Assembly: GCA_036924285.1 (NCBI GenBank)
Contig: JAYKYS010000007.1
Location: 14,880,001 to 14,944,000, forward strand
Origin: Asterella californica
Lineage: Eukaryota; Streptophyta; Marchantiopsida; Marchantiales; Aytoniaceae
Length of the DNA: 64,000 nucleotides
Direction of reading: 5' to 3'
Positions 1-13,334 of the stretch are shown here, piece after piece. A program made the position numbers and the translations under genes. The notes under the pieces are model-generated. The model searched no databases. It was not told the DNA's origin and worked only from the letters and a program-made list of their open reading frames with translations. Within the stretch, counting starts at the first letter, position 1. Each line of letters begins with the position of its first letter.

Positions 1-1
1 T

Positions 2-1171
2 TCACTAGAAAAGCTAATGGAAGGGCAGGCCATTACAGGAGAGGATCTAGACGAATCAGCTGTGAGGCTACTCTTCACCAAGAGGGGTTCACAAATATCA
101 AGAGCTGTAGAAATACAAACCAAAACTCTAGTTTTGTGTGATAGGCGGACACAAGTAGCAAAAATATATGGGCCACCAGCAAAGAAGGCTGTAGCGTTGA
201 AAGAAATAGTTACGAGGTTGAAGAAACTTGACTCCATCGTCAAGTCCCGGCAGATTGCGCTGAGAGGGGAAGGAATACCACCAGGTTTAATGAGGGAGGT
301 TGTTCGAACTTACGGCCTTGATCTGGAAGGTTTAAGGAGTCTGGGTGGTGGTGACGCGAAGCTAACCATCGACCATCGGAGTCATCTACTCTCAGTAAAT
401 GGAGGAGATATGGACGCAGTGGTTCGAATACAGACGGCGGTGGCAGACATGGCGCAAAGGCTTACAACTGCTTCTTCGAGTGGGCAGTCGACGGTTGATA
501 ATGTCCTTCAGTGGAGGCATGGCGCAGAGGAATGCTCCATTTGCTTCTGTCCGATGGAGGATATGTATTGCCTGGAGGGTTGTGGCCATAGCTTTTGCCG
601 GTCTTGTCTGATTGACCAGATCAACTCTTCAGTAAGGCACAAGGATGGATTTCCGCTCACATGTGCTCGTGAAGGCTGCCACCACCTCTTTGTGCTTGCG
701 GATTTAACCAAACTTTTGACCGTGGATCAGCAAGACGACCTTTGCAGAGCTTCCCTGAGTGCTTTTGTCGCTCAACATCCTCTGTCTTACAGATTTTGTA
801 CGACGCCTGATTGTCCTAACGTGTATCGTGTCAACAAAACTGGCGATCGTTTTGCATGTGCAGCGTGTTCTGTCCAAATCTGCACAGCGTGTCACGTCGA
901 ATATCATGAGGATCTGTCGTGCGAGGAATATGAAAGGTACAAGCTGGATCCAGATGCTTCTTTGCAGGCGTGGAGAGAAGGCAAAGTAGACGTGAAGAAC
1001 TGCCCGAGTTGTGGTAGTGTGATAGAGAAAGTTGATGGTTGTAATCACATGATTTGCATATGTGGAAAGCACGTGTGTTGGGTGTGCTTGATGACGTTTG
1101 TAGATTCTAGTCCTTGCTACGACCATTTGAGAACGGCTCATGAGGGATTCGATTTTATACTGATCGAGTAG
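2..1171 (+). CDS. DEAH11/DEAH12-type helicase, C-terminal RING-IBR-RING part (partial, 5' end off window)
   Basis: The frame is open from the first base of the window, so this is the 3' part of a longer gene; the ATG at 17 is internal. Numbering from that ATG, residues 1-160 resemble the conserved linker of plant DEAH11/DEAH12 proteins (for example PPGLMREVVRTYGLDLEG). An RBR module follows: RING1 from C173 (CSICFCP, then CGHSFCRSC), IBR about 240-305 (FCTTPDCPNVYRV, CSVQICTACHVEYH), and RING2 from C329 (CPSCGSVIEK). C342, in DGCNHM, matches the catalytic cysteine of RBR ubiquitin ligases. The C-terminus is CYDHLRTAHEGF. In this plant family an N-terminal DEAH RNA helicase is fused to an RBR E3 module and annotated as chloroplastic; the helicase part would lie left of the window. 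All zinc ligands I checked are present and there is no frameshift, so the gene is probably functional. It converges on the GWD gene, with about 0.7 kb between their stop codons. Confidence 0.9.
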   Translation, partial: SLEKLMEGQAITGEDLDESAVRLLFTKRGSQISRAVEIQTKTLVLCDRRTQVAKIYGPPAKKAVALKEIVTRLKKLDSIVKSRQIALRGEGIPPGLMREVVRTYGLDLEGLRSLGGGDAKLTIDHRSHLLSVNGGDMDAVVRIQTAVADMAQRLTTASSSGQSTVDNVLQWRHGAEECSICFCPMEDMYCLEGCGHSFCRSCLIDQINSSVRHKDGFPLTCAREGCHHLFVLADLTKLLTVDQQDDLCRASLSAFVAQHPLSYRFCTTPDCPNVYRVNKTGDRFACAACSVQICTACHVEYHEDLSCEEYERYKLDPDASLQAWREGKVDVKNCPSCGSVIEKVDGCNHMICICGKHVCWVCLMTFVDSSPCYDHLRTAHEGFDFILIE

Positions 1172-1218
1172 AGCAGGTTAGAGCGAAGAGAGTGTAATCA
1201 TAGTTCGGATCAAGAAGT

Positions 1219-1224
1219 AATAAA
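1219..1224 (+). promoter_or_regulatory. candidate polyadenylation element (AATAAA) of the RBR gene
   Basis: A canonical AATAAA lies 48 bases after the stop codon of the RBR-encoding frame. Plant poly(A) signals are loose, so this is only the best visible candidate. Confidence 0.3.
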
Positions 1225-1883
1225 GGCGGTACATTTTCCGTTTCAAGCTTGTTTGTCTCGAGGTGAAAACTCGTGTACAGAAAGTCTCATACACTGAAGT
1301 GCTACATCTGTGGTTCTGTAGACTTATGTTTCAAGGTTTGAGCCGAGTTCTGTTACATGACTTCATCTGCAGTAGGTCTTTGTCTCCTGATGCCAGGGAA
1401 TCTCTTGACTGACCGAGATGTTGAGATAGCTGAATAGATTATGGGGTCAGTGTAGTATCGCGCAGAGAGTTGAACTTGGTTGAGTTAGGAGGAAAGTGAG
1501 GAGGGACATCAGGCACAGCTAGAAAGTATCAAGTTTACCGTTATCCTCGCTCCAGAGCAGTGTGGAAGCTTGACCTTTTGACGTTAAAGTTTGTGCTTGA
1601 AGTGCACAGAACGATCTTAAAACTCATCACAAGGCTAAGTAGTCAACTTCTGTATGGTACTCCGTTGCTTTGGTTCCTGTATATCGTAGTCGTTTGCAGC
1701 ATTTTAATAGGTGCTCTAGACTAGATATGGGAATCCGAACTAACTTAGACAGCAGTGCGGTTGGGATGTTTTGTTATTTCTGATATTGCGTTGTATCACG
1801 CGACACTAGTCAAACTCGAGGCTTTATCATCTTGTCCCCTTCATCTCACGAGGAAGTGTTCAAGCGAATCTTTGCCTTCCAAC

Positions 1884-4800
1884 TTACAGAATTTGAGGCC
1901 TTGCTTGTACCACTGTGATTTCACCGCTTCTGTATACGCCTTCTATATCCTGCAGGACGTCAGATATTTATATTGAACTCACATCGGTTTCAAAGAAATT
2001 TTGCCATTAGATCACAGGAAGACCGAGCGAAGTCTAGCACCTGGGGTTGGCCTTCAAATGCTGCCTCGACAGACACGCCGACGTTTCTTATGTCGCTGAT
2101 CAACTGGTCCCGAAACTGTGGAGGATATGAGCAACACCAGTAAGTTCAAAGTACGCGTCTCAGAAGAGAAGCAGGCTGGACCAAGTCCGAGTCATTCTTC
2201 GGAGTTATCCGACTAGCTGTCACCAGCGGTAAGCCTTTTGTACTTTGCTATTCATGATGGGGAATGTTGTAGCCGTGGAAGTAGTGTCTTACTTGGACAT
2301 CCCACAGCAGACGTTCTTCGGTATAGTCCACGATCGTCTTCTTAGGCGATCTGGCCATCACGCTGTCGTATCTGCACGTAGGTTCAGGGAATGTCATCGC
2401 GATCTGTCTGCTACCTACTTCAGTGGACAAAGTGAGTGATTGAGAATCGCTTCACTGAGGAGTGCACGGATATTTTATTTAGTGGTACTGGAAGCTTTGT
2501 AATGATTTTAACTGGAAGCTATGTAACTTCTTTGTTCACTGTCGGAGATCATACAGTCCAGCTCCAGCATAATTTTCCAAGTCTTCTCCGTTGGAATCCG
2601 AACGCGCGATGAGGCAGTCATTTGATGCAAAGTACGCCACACATTTTGATGGCAGTGACGTGACTTTGGGTTCTGTCCCAGAAAGGATCCCCACATTGTA
2701 AGTGAAAAGTAGTGGCTTCTTATAGAGGAGAAGGAAAACGTCTGCTGACAAAAGTTTCACCTGAACTAAGTTATTTCCTCACCTTTTAAAAGAAGCTTGG
2801 CTAACAACATGTCATGAACTTCATCAGAAGTAACTTGGTTAGGATCCAGTTTCCTTTCATACACTTATATTTGACGGTGAGTATGTATGTAAGGGTTTAC
2901 GACTCAGTGTCTTGGACGGGCGCTCACTAGCGTTGCCGTCCTTCGAGATGCTAAAGCTGAAGGCATTTCCTGGATAGTTACCCACCAAAACTTCTCCTAA
3001 GCCTGCAACGACCTGCACTGACAGGCCCAAGCGACGGAGTAAGCTTGTGTGTACCGTTATCTTCTAGAAAATCAAAGCAAGCGTCAAGGAAGGCTACGTA
3101 CGTACCTCACAGAACATCTCCGAGGTATCTTTGGAGATGGGGTGCACCGTGTGGATGACAAATGCGTACTCTGCAGGTACTACCTTTTGAAGTAAGCACC
3201 CCACAAATATGGCATCTTCCATTAGGCCCATGGCTCTCCGGCTCAGCCTGGATAGTTCAGGTACAAACTGATTTACCATTTCTGCTTTCACGTACAGACC
3301 GTGATTACACAGTCGTTACGAGAAGGAAATATACTGTACTATTAAGGTCCCTCCCTAATCACGTTACTGCCATGAAAAAATATTGAGAACATTTTCACCG
3401 CGGTCGGGAAGAGGGAAAGCAGTATGTACCAGGCTCTGTCAGTCCACTTGCTGGCCCAAACTTGGCAAATTGCACGCCAACTGTTCTCCCATGCTTGCTG
3501 GCTCTTCCAAGCTCCGGGTTCGATTAAACCGGAGATTTGAGCGGCAGCGCAGAGTTCATCTTTCATTCCCTCTGGTGCGGAAAGCCTACTGCCAACTATC
3601 TTCCTGATAATCGCTAGCTCTCTTGGAATTCTGTGACCGTCATCGAAGAACCCACATCAGGTTAGTGACTTCAGGATTGAAGTTGTAGTTGTTCCTCGTG
3701 TGTCATTCTGTCAGCCTTTAAGGCCGATATAATCGGGTAAATGCCACTTTCATGATTGATTTGATTGCTTTGGCCACGAGGGAGGCTCGACGGTCTCGCT
3801 AGTAAAGCTCGATCGACATGAATACCATCCTTACGATGTCTAATGTCAGGTCCTCTTTCGTGCTTAATTCTCTATACAAACTAATTTGATTATCTCGACA
3901 GTATAGGTAGTTAGGCGAGCCGAGAACTTCCTAGTTTGCAAGGATAGGTTCTCTATGGATTAGTGGGCACCGAACTCCCTTTGACAAATGAATACGGAAT
4001 ACGTCAGGCTTTTGTTTGTGTCCCATGCATCTGCAGGATGGCGGTTAAAGGGAAGGCATTTTTGAAAAGTTTCCTACAGGGTAAGGTTTGGCCCCTCTCT
4101 GTTTCGCAGGACACGAGGCGAGACAATGATATAACGTTTCTCAAGTTGTCTAGGATGTTTCTTAAAGCTGTAAAACCCTGACACGAATTCGAGGACTTCG
4201 CAGTACATAACATCGTGTACTACTTGTGTTTCCCGTCGACCAGGGATTCGATGCTTTAGAGGAAGATGCCCTTACATGTTGGGTTTCTTCGAGGCGGCGT
4301 CCAGTTCAACGAGTCTTCTTCTCAGGATTGAGGCAGCCAGTTGATTGAGAGGATCGTCAAGGAGTTTCTCGAAAGTTCCCAGAGGAAGAACAATGGATGC
4401 CGGAAGCTGTTTGATTGTTGTTGTGAATTCATTTTTTCTGGAGCTGTGTTAGGCACATACTTAATGTTGCTGTGTTCAACCGCCAACCTTATATTAGGAA
4501 GCTAAGAGCCCTCATGACCTTTCTTCTAATAAACAACAGTCCGCTTTAAAATGCCCTCCCTTCAAAAGCTTTGCAGAGACTCGTGGAACTTGAAGAATAA
4601 AATGCAATCTCCTCAAAATTCAGAATGCATCACACTCCTGCAAGATGGTTTTCAGTCTATACAATCATTTGCGTCGAGCTCTGCTTAAAAACACAGATTC
4701 TGGCTGAAAGAATGATGTTAGGAACTCTCACATACATGTATTTCTTCCCGCAGTAGCTTACGAAGTCTGGCTATGCTGAATGATTTTCCACCAACTTGGG

Positions 4801-7800
4801 ATTGCTTGTAGTCGTCCTCGGTAATGGCCCACTTCGTATGCTGGTCCAAGCAGCAGCACCTATGTTATGACATGTAAGAGAGAGGAACCAGCTCCAGCTG
4901 AGCAAGGACGCATGGTGCTTACTAAGTTATTTGGGATTTCAGGTTCACAGAAATGACCACATTACCCGGAGTAGTGAAAAGCCTTTAATGACTGCAAGAC
5001 TCCTATCTGAGAGTCATTCACCAGGAAATCATCAGTTCCTCAATTCGCATTTCCATCCATGAAAGCTTCGCAGCCACTAGATCGTTAGAGGTTTTTCCTT
5101 GTATGCGAAGTTTGTGATTTTATTGGATCCCGTAGAAGTACCCAGTCTCCGACCCCAAAGCTAGATGTGACTCACTGGTCTTCGTCTCGTGATTGTCGGC
5201 CAATATGGAAGTAGTCTCCGTTTGGACGGGCTCCAGAGAGTTCTCAGGTTGATCAGCTACAGTAACTTGCCCCGTTGAAAGGACTGTGACAACGACCGTC
5301 TTTCCTGATGAACTTGAAAAGAGAGTCGGTCTTGTCAGCGAAAACACTTACCGCTCAGTGCTCAGTTTTCAGTTTTAATCTGTGTTGAACTTCCTTGTTA
5401 AGCAACAACAGTAGGCAATCAACTTAGCGGCTTGCTGATGTACCAACGAGTTAACCACTTTAGCAATAGCAAGTTACGTTCCTCAGTCCTGACGACATCT
5501 CTGAAATCATTTAGAAAGAAATAATGCTGTGATCAGTATAAGTGACTGTCAATACGGAAGGGTGATACAGCTTTATTGGAGGTGATATATAGTGGGGGAC
5601 TAAAACACGCAAGCGAGGCTTGGCCAAACTCGAGTGGAACCAACCAACAAATGCTTGACAATGGATGGGCCATACGTAAGCCCAAGGGTGGGGAGAACCC
5701 CTATCGTGGAGTACAAGGCGAGAGAAGAACCAGCAAAGATGCTAGGAGGCCTAAATTCATATGAGAGGATCCGGTTCAGGATTTCGTTAGTGTTGAAAGC
5801 CATAATGGGTTCGAGTTTGCTTGTTGGTGTACTTAGTTCGAGGATTTCGATTTCTAACCTTCCATGGTTTTTATTTTTTCGAACTCCTCCTTATCGGCGC
5901 AACTGGCGAGAAGTACCTGCACAGCATGTCCAGAACAATTCCATGGCACGACAAGTACAAGTAAAATGGTAAATAATCTAGTGGTATGTTTAAACCAGCT
6001 GAAGAGAGTTATCTCCACTACATTTCTGGAGTCTGAACTACCCACTTATCATAATCTGGTTTGTCCTTGCATATTTGACCAACTACCTTGTTGTTGCGAG
6101 CTCGGATGGAGACATGGCTCAGAATATCAGTGTGTGTTAAACTCAGAACAGCAGTCACTCCACTTGGTATATCCTCAAGGCCTCCTATCTGGAAGCAACA
6201 TTAATCGGACAAGGACTATCAAGATAAATATGATACTCTGACTCTCTAACAAAAAGTACATCTACGAGATCCACCGAAGTAAAGTTTGCGTGTTTTACGC
6301 TAATATGAGACCACATACACCATTACTAACACCAGACAAAAACATTTTTTTTCTATTTGAAGGTGACTCCACTCGCATCTTTCAACCACCTATTGGGAAC
6401 TAATCATGAAGGCAACTATCTGCATGTGCATGACGACGTTTATTTATTTGCTACAACTATGATGGTACTAGTTCACATTAGATAAATATGTTTCAGAGAA
6501 CACAACAGCATTGAGATTCGCTTGTGTCTTACCGAATCAGTGATCACTACTTGAGGGGACGGGAAATTGTTCCCTTGAATGGATGTCAATGATGGGAGTA
6601 CCATCAGTGTTCCTGCTGTTTTAGGTAAGTGACTTGCAATCTGCAAAGACGAATGATCAAAAGCAATTATGAAACATAAAATATGTTTCTCTAAACAGTA
6701 TTTTCTTCCCACAGAGCTTCGAATGTAATCTCGCTCTCACTGAAGCAAGCCTTCTGTTGACAAGAACCTGCCATGATCCGGCACATGTGGTTGCACGTAG
6801 CATTGGTTGGAGCTTCTGGAGTAGGATCGATAGATTGAATATTGACTGACCACGGACAACCTGCACCATGCCGGATCAGCTCTGTAATCAAAGATGAATT
6901 GTAAAGGCCAACTAATATGGACCTGATTCCTATATCAGAACTGTGGAGTTCGCGCACAAAGCTTTAATATATGCAAGAACGACTGGTATTCATTACTTCT
7001 TCTCCGAAATCGTGTATGTAAGATGCTGCGATTCCGCATGACTTTCCCAGAGATTCGGCTTGTGGCTGCGCAAGTGTATAAATGTTGTCCGTAAATCCTG
7101 CGCAGATAAACGTGAAGCAAGATGCGTGGAAAATAAGAAACTGGCTTCATCCTGTATTTGTGGGGATAATCTGGCTCTCGCTTTTCACCTACAATATCTC
7201 GTTTTCATTCTCCAGTGGTTGTTCTTTATCAATCTCCTTGGCGTTCACTTCGTTTGTTGCTGATGGTTTCCAATACCTCAGAATCTTATGAGAAACTTTC
7301 TTGCTCCCTTATACATGTCTATCGCATGCTCGAAAGTATACACTGCCATGTGATGACTAATAAAGCAACCTGACGTATTTCGGACAATGCGCTTCTTGGC
7401 TTTGAATAAGCTCATGGCCAATCTAGGCTTCAGTGTACGTTGCACCTTGTACAGCTTGACTGATGCGGTCAACGGCTGCTAACGCAAGTAACCCCCATTC
7501 CTGCGTCCATCTGTTTGATCCCTTGACCTGGTTTACACACAATTTACCCCCAAACCCAAAGTGAGAACTGTGAATTAGCGGACCAGAGCTGCATAAACGT
7601 CTGATGATCGCACGGCGGAACACAATAAGAAAGTACTACCTCTAAAGAGAGCGTGATTGCAAAGAGTAATTCAGATCCTTCACATACTTTGGACCAGAAG
7701 TTTGAGCACATGATAAGCTCACAACTCTCAGAGTGTATGCACGCGTTCTCAAGGACCAGCGATATGAGTTCACATAGGTCATCGCCACTCAATGCCGACT

Positions 7801-10800
7801 GTGGAAACACCAAACCAATCAGGTCACTCTTTCATTGTAGTCGTTCTAATTGTTTTTCTCGTCTGAATCACTTGGAACTCTCAGCAGCCGAATTTTAGGT
7901 TTAGTCTCCTAAGAAGAAAAGCTGACAAGTACAAGTGCAAGCAAAAGTACAGAGGTCTTAGTGTTGATAAGTAATCCGTTGCGACACCTGATGTACGTCA
8001 TGAAAGAAGTTCTTGCCTTGTCGATACGCGATATACTCAAGCCAAAAAAGCTATCGAGAGCAATATCCAGCAGGAGAACATCTCTGCTGGACCAATCTGC
8101 CCGACAAACGGGCTCTAGGCGTTTTCTGGCTTCGACCACTTTCCCCGGTATCCACCTGATGGACTTATCAAATCCGGATTATCAGTTCAACGTTAATTGA
8201 GCGAAATCAGTTGCGGATCCGGACGTTGATTTGAATCTGGTGATGAATCAACTAAATTCATATCTGAATTGTCCTCTTGAACAAATCCAGTAAAGGTAAA
8301 TCCTAGCATAAGCAGGAAAACCTAGAAAGAATCTGACCATGAGTTCCGATTGCCAAGAATGTTATACAGTAAGGCTTTCAAATCGTCATCGAGGTATCCT
8401 CTGCTCATTTCCAACGCCACATCAAGGTCTGCACCTGAGTGTACCGTCTTCAGCACCCAAAGGAAATGCTGCAAATCCGTTACGGGATCCAAGTTAACCA
8501 GTACACGAGTGGTAAATGAAGAGAAACAAAAGACCACGGGGATGTATATCCTCTTTCCTGCAAGATGTTCCACTAATCATCTCTTTATGCAAGCTGCTGA
8601 GCCAAACTGAAAGGGAGGAATTACAGTACTCAGGTGAAATACAATCCTCCAACAAGCACAAAAAACAAATAGCTTTTCAACTGGAAAAGTAATGGTATGC
8701 ATACGTATGCATGGTATATTTTATATGCATCGTAATTTTTCTATTACCATGCATAAAAGCAGTCGAACTTGCATTCGCAAATTTTACGGACTGGGCCATA
8801 TAGTGAAGAAGGAACCTCAACACAGCTTCTCGAACTTCAATGACTATTTCAATGACTTAATGCATTGGATTCAACAGAGAATGGTTACATCTAATGCATT
8901 CGATTCAACAGAGAATTGTTACAACTTCGAAACATGTTACATCGTGATGCTATGAGGAGAACTTTCGGCTTTTGGTTGAAACCTTGATTCCTGGTATGAG
9001 CTGAGGAAGAAAAAGTGGTGCTGAGTTGATGGGATGATCCATTCTCTCTAACCATTCCCTACTAACTCCTCGTTCCCTGTTCATCGTATTTAAGTACAGG
9101 CTTAGAGCAAGACCGGATAAAGTGAAACCAACTTCACCTAATGATAGACCCCGCATCATCGATGATTAATGGTAAGTTCAGCCTGGCACTTCTTGATCCT
9201 AGTCTGACCTGTACATGAGGAAAGGATGATAGGGGAAAATCTGACAACAAAAATGCAAGTGAGTAACTAGTTCAGAGGTATATCCCTCACCACAGGGCTC
9301 TATAGAAATTGTCCGTGCTGTTTGTGTGTAAGAAGTCCAGATATGCCTGCCGCGGAACGTGGAGGAACGTGTAAGACTTGATACCTGTACTCCTTTGCTT
9401 GCTCGTGTTAGGGGCACCAATACAGTAACTGTGAAAGTTTTCCATCTTTTCTCTAACAGGGCCGTCCGAATTCTCCACGGACTTGAACATGTCCTAATGC
9501 CTAAACCAAGTCCCAACGTTCTTTACGAGATATAAGCACTGGAGCTTTTTCCGGAGTTGACACCCACCTCACATATGTAGATGTCCTCCGGGGTGGTATT
9601 TTGGTGTAGCTTCTGATGCCACTGCTCCAGAAAACGCTCCTCCAAGCCTGGCCTGTGTCGAAAGAACGGTTTAGTGGTGGATACTGTTGAGTGCACCGCA
9701 GCTTGCGAGTAGAATGATCTTTAATTGGACCTTTTATAGACGCCTCAAGATGCTTAGAATAAGCCAGCATCACCTTTACTGCCCTCAAGTTGGAGGAGGT
9801 AAACAGATTCATAGACTTCCCAAAAACTAAAGTCTGAGCCTGCATGAATCATACCTATGTCCTTCTCTTATGCCGTGTTCTCTCATAATGTTAAGTATTC
9901 TGCAGAGCAACGAAAGCAGATTGAGAGGAAATGCTTCATGGGTGCCATTACAGTGACTAAAATTCGACTTGACCTGCTATTAGCCGATCACGCGTTGTTC
10001 CGCAAACTCGAAACCCTCTTACCAGCCCAGATAAATTGATTGAACCCATCGCAATTCTGAGTACATACAACGCGTATAACTCACAGCGGATTCTGCTCTT
10101 CTTGCATGACTCTTCTGAATACAGATGAAGAGCCGTAACCTTGAGCGTTAGTACAGGAAATAAAAGGTTTTATACCCCATTCTGATCTGTTCTGAATCGC
10201 CCCCTCCACGTGGGAGAGTGGCCATAGCCATTCTGGCAAACAGTCTCACCATAGGGTTCTTTCCGCTTTTCACCTTCTCTGTCATCAACGAGGCCAGCCT
10301 CTACATTGGCACGGCATGTGAACTTCATCAACATGCGAGATTCACTACGGTAACCAGCAAATTTGCCGGTTTAAGTTCAAGTCGATACCTAGAGTAATCT
10401 AGCTCGACAATTTCAACTTGCGTGATATTTCTAAGATAGAAGAGACATGCTTTTAATTCTGCTCAGAACTGTTACTGGCTTTACCTCTTGAACATGAGCC
10501 ATATCCTTTGGCTGATAGTTGCACTGGCGGTACCAACCTAGCTGTACACAGCACAATATGTACATATTACACACCATAACGTCTCGCTTCACAAGAATGT
10601 TTGATATTGTCTGTCTGAAGCACGTGACGGTCGGTGTGCAGTTTTCTCATATGTATTATGTATTATGTACTGCCAACAGGGTAAGGTTTACGTTTGAATA
10701 TACCATCAGACTAGGGTCTTTGAAGAACAAAATGACAAAAACAAAAAGCCAGTTGTGATGAAGAACCTGCTTGTTAGCAGAGAATCGAAGCCAAGTGAAG

Positions 10801-13334
10801 ACAAGAGCCATTCCTTCTCCACCAAGGGCTTCTGCTGAATTTAGAATCGTACTTGCCAATACAAGGCGGCTGAACATGGACCAGTTTCTGTGTGTCCTTT
10901 CTGGAACTACAATCTGCAAAATATTCTCTACAGTTTTAGTTTAGCAGAGCAGCTCAGCACAACGTAGTGGACCCATCCACAGTTAACAACTGGTTGAATT
11001 ACAGCATCGGCAAAACTTGATAGCTTTAGAGCACAAAAATGGGGTTAACCTGGTTCAGGAGGTCTGTGATCTCCAAAGGCTTGATCGCAACGGAGAAAAA
11101 CCCACAATTATTATACCATGTCCCATGCTTGTCCTGCAGAGATGAATATTTTGAGAGTGGAATCTCAAGTTGGTTCAAGTTACCTTAATTGCCAAGTCCT
11201 TTATCGCCCCAGCTCATTGTTCGAAGTTGAAAACTGGAAATAGAACTTTTGACCAGAACAAACTCAACGCACCCTGAGTACAAACGTCAAGTGCTTTGGG
11301 GCAGCGCTCTCGGAGAACCTCATAAGTACCTGGTTGGAAACAGAAAAATCTCAATGAGATGGATTAGGATTGTGCTCATGTCGTCAGTGTTGTTCAGTGT
11401 CTCGATGTGTAAAACAGTGAATGCTGAAACCAATGAGATGCTATCTTTTCATCGGGGAAATAAACACAGTGGGAATACAGTACTTACGATTCGGACTTAG
11501 AGTTAACAGTGCCATTAATGGCCTCGCGTCCTCTTAGGTGGAGGTTGTCACATTAGATTCGGTGAAAAGCATAGTCAGTAGGAGAAACAGTGCGGAGTTG
11601 GGTAAGCTTTGATGCTTACCTGCCAGTGATCTTGACATACAAAAGTGAAGGGCGTTTCCAGTGCGCTGGTGTGTTCAAGTTTAACGGTAGCGTCAGGCCA
11701 CCAAGTTTTATCAGGAATCGACCAGTCCTCCACACCCCAGTGAAGAATCTGAAATAACAACATTTTCCCCGCTTTTAACTGATATCTTTTCTAAAATGCT
11801 GCTATGTCTTGTACTATTTGGAAAGCACGAGCAAGGAACAGAACAGGGCTTAAAGCCTTGCGCGTGGCACCGAGATAACCGTCTTATGATATATATCCGG
11901 TAGCTCAGGTTGTCGTAATTAACCTTTGTAGACTGATGACCAGCAAAACTGTTTCTTCAAAATAAAGTTGTCCGTAGAGTTCGCTGACGAAAGTTTTCGT
12001 CTTGAGTTTCGGAGACTTTCTTTATTTCAGATAATTTGAAATAAAATCTAGACTAGTGGTCACTCTTCAAGATTCAAGACCCAGTTAGAAAACTTCATCG
12101 GTCGCATTCTTGTCCAACCAAAACTCGGATGAAAAAGTTTCCATGAAGTTTTCACATATATTTAATTACTGGAGTTACGTCCTGGCTTTCATTCCATAAC
12201 TATTCCCTTAAGTTTAGCGAACAGATGGATTACTGTCAAAATCATGATGGCGATCGTGAGATCAGCCAATGGAAGACTCTAATATATAACTGATATCCTG
12301 TAAATGTTTAACAAGTACTTTCTCTCACTCGTATTAGATATCATTTCCAATATGGGCCCTTTTGATTAATCGGAGTACCAGTGACAGGCTTGGAAGAGTT
12401 GTAACTGTAGTACTTCTGTAAATTCATGCAATCCGGAAATCCTTCTTATAACGCAACAAGACAAAGAAAGTATTTGAATAAACTCAAATTTCTAATCTTT
12501 AAAGCATATCTGTCAAATATTTGAAGAAATAAAAGATCTATAAAACCTCAATAACTGTCATAGAGGAGAAGCTGCATATTTAGCATACACGGAGTTTTCT
12601 CACCGGAAGTAGGAGAAGCTAGGATTCCGGATGTAGAGATTATGTTTCTAAAGGGGGTTAACCAATGACGTTGGTAAAGTAGTCTAAGTTGCGATGTACA
12701 TTTGCTTTTGGTCCAGCCCCGATAAACCACTATTCACATCACGACATGGACTACTTAACCGACGTCACTTAACAAGAGATTCTATTCCTCGACTATTATG
12801 TAAAGTTTAGCGGCAAGTGCATACCACATCTTCCTCGCGTAAAGACAATTCCGCCTGGTAAAATCCCATCTCCATGAGCACACGAACAGAAAGCATCTCT
12901 CCTTCCTTATAAGCAAAAGTAAACACCTTCACGTCCATCTGAGGCTCAGTTTCCGGTTTCGCGGTACTTCTGAAATGTGTTACAGTAAAATTGGTTTCAG
13001 ATGGTAAATGTGGCTCTAGGTGGATCGTCCTGTGATCATTAAATACTTGTCTTCCAGGACGGGAGCAGTTGACCGACTTCTGTAAAGCCTTGCGTGGTCC
13101 ACCGAACAGTGAAGTCGTTGGGTGACTGAATTCACCCAACCCGACAGTTCGTTTCAAGTTTATGGAAAGGAAGCTGGATAACCATGTGCACTGCCAGGAC
13201 AAAACTTGGGGGCCATCTTCCTTAGAACTCAAAACACAAGGCTGAGACGTCTTTTGAAATCGCCTTGCGTGCTCGCCAGCAGACATCACCGCAGACGCGC
13301 CCAGTTGAGAAGCTGCTAACTGTACAGAATCCAT
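1884..13334 (-). CDS. alpha-glucan, water dikinase-like (GWD), multi-exon
   Basis: The gene was rebuilt from GT-AG sites and motif order. GWD transfers the beta-phosphate of ATP to starch glucosyl residues in plastids. Exon 1 (13334-12825) gives the start, a long N-terminal region that could hold a plastid transit peptide, and the beginning of a CBM45-like domain. It continues at 11748-11620 (ILHWGVEDWSIP). Further exons are 10913-10767; 10541-10485 (NYQPKDMAHVQE); about 10290-10190 (MAMATLPRGG); 9652-9568 (EQWHQKLHQNTTPEDIYIC); 8468 to about 8350 (LKTVHSGADLDVAL); about 8139-8000 (LLLDIALDS); about 7800-7650; about 6830-6720 (GSWQVLVN); to 6533; 6188-6087 (DILSHVSIRARNN, catalytic His codon 6116-6114); 5916-5859; 5304 to about 5140; about 4835-4745; 4406-4276 (LPLGTFEKLL); about 4170-4080; about 3520-3430 (VWASKWTDRAW); 3247-3106 (AEYAFVIHT); from 3012 (GLGEVLVGNYPG); about 2690-2555 (RSDSNGEDLENYAGAG); 2371-2293; 2115-2041; 1949-1884 (VVQARPQIL, stop). 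Phases agree at every junction I checked; several exon edges remain approximate. The family's GRGGEGDVGQRIRDE block is strongly altered, so this may be a diverged paralogue. Confidence 0.85.

Noticed and set aside
704..1141. 145-codon minus-strand frame
   Set aside because: It is antisense to the conserved RBR coding sequence and has no recognisable domain.
5864..6241. 125-codon + strand frame
   Set aside because: It overlaps, in antisense, the GWD exons that carry the catalytic histidine, so it is a chance shadow.
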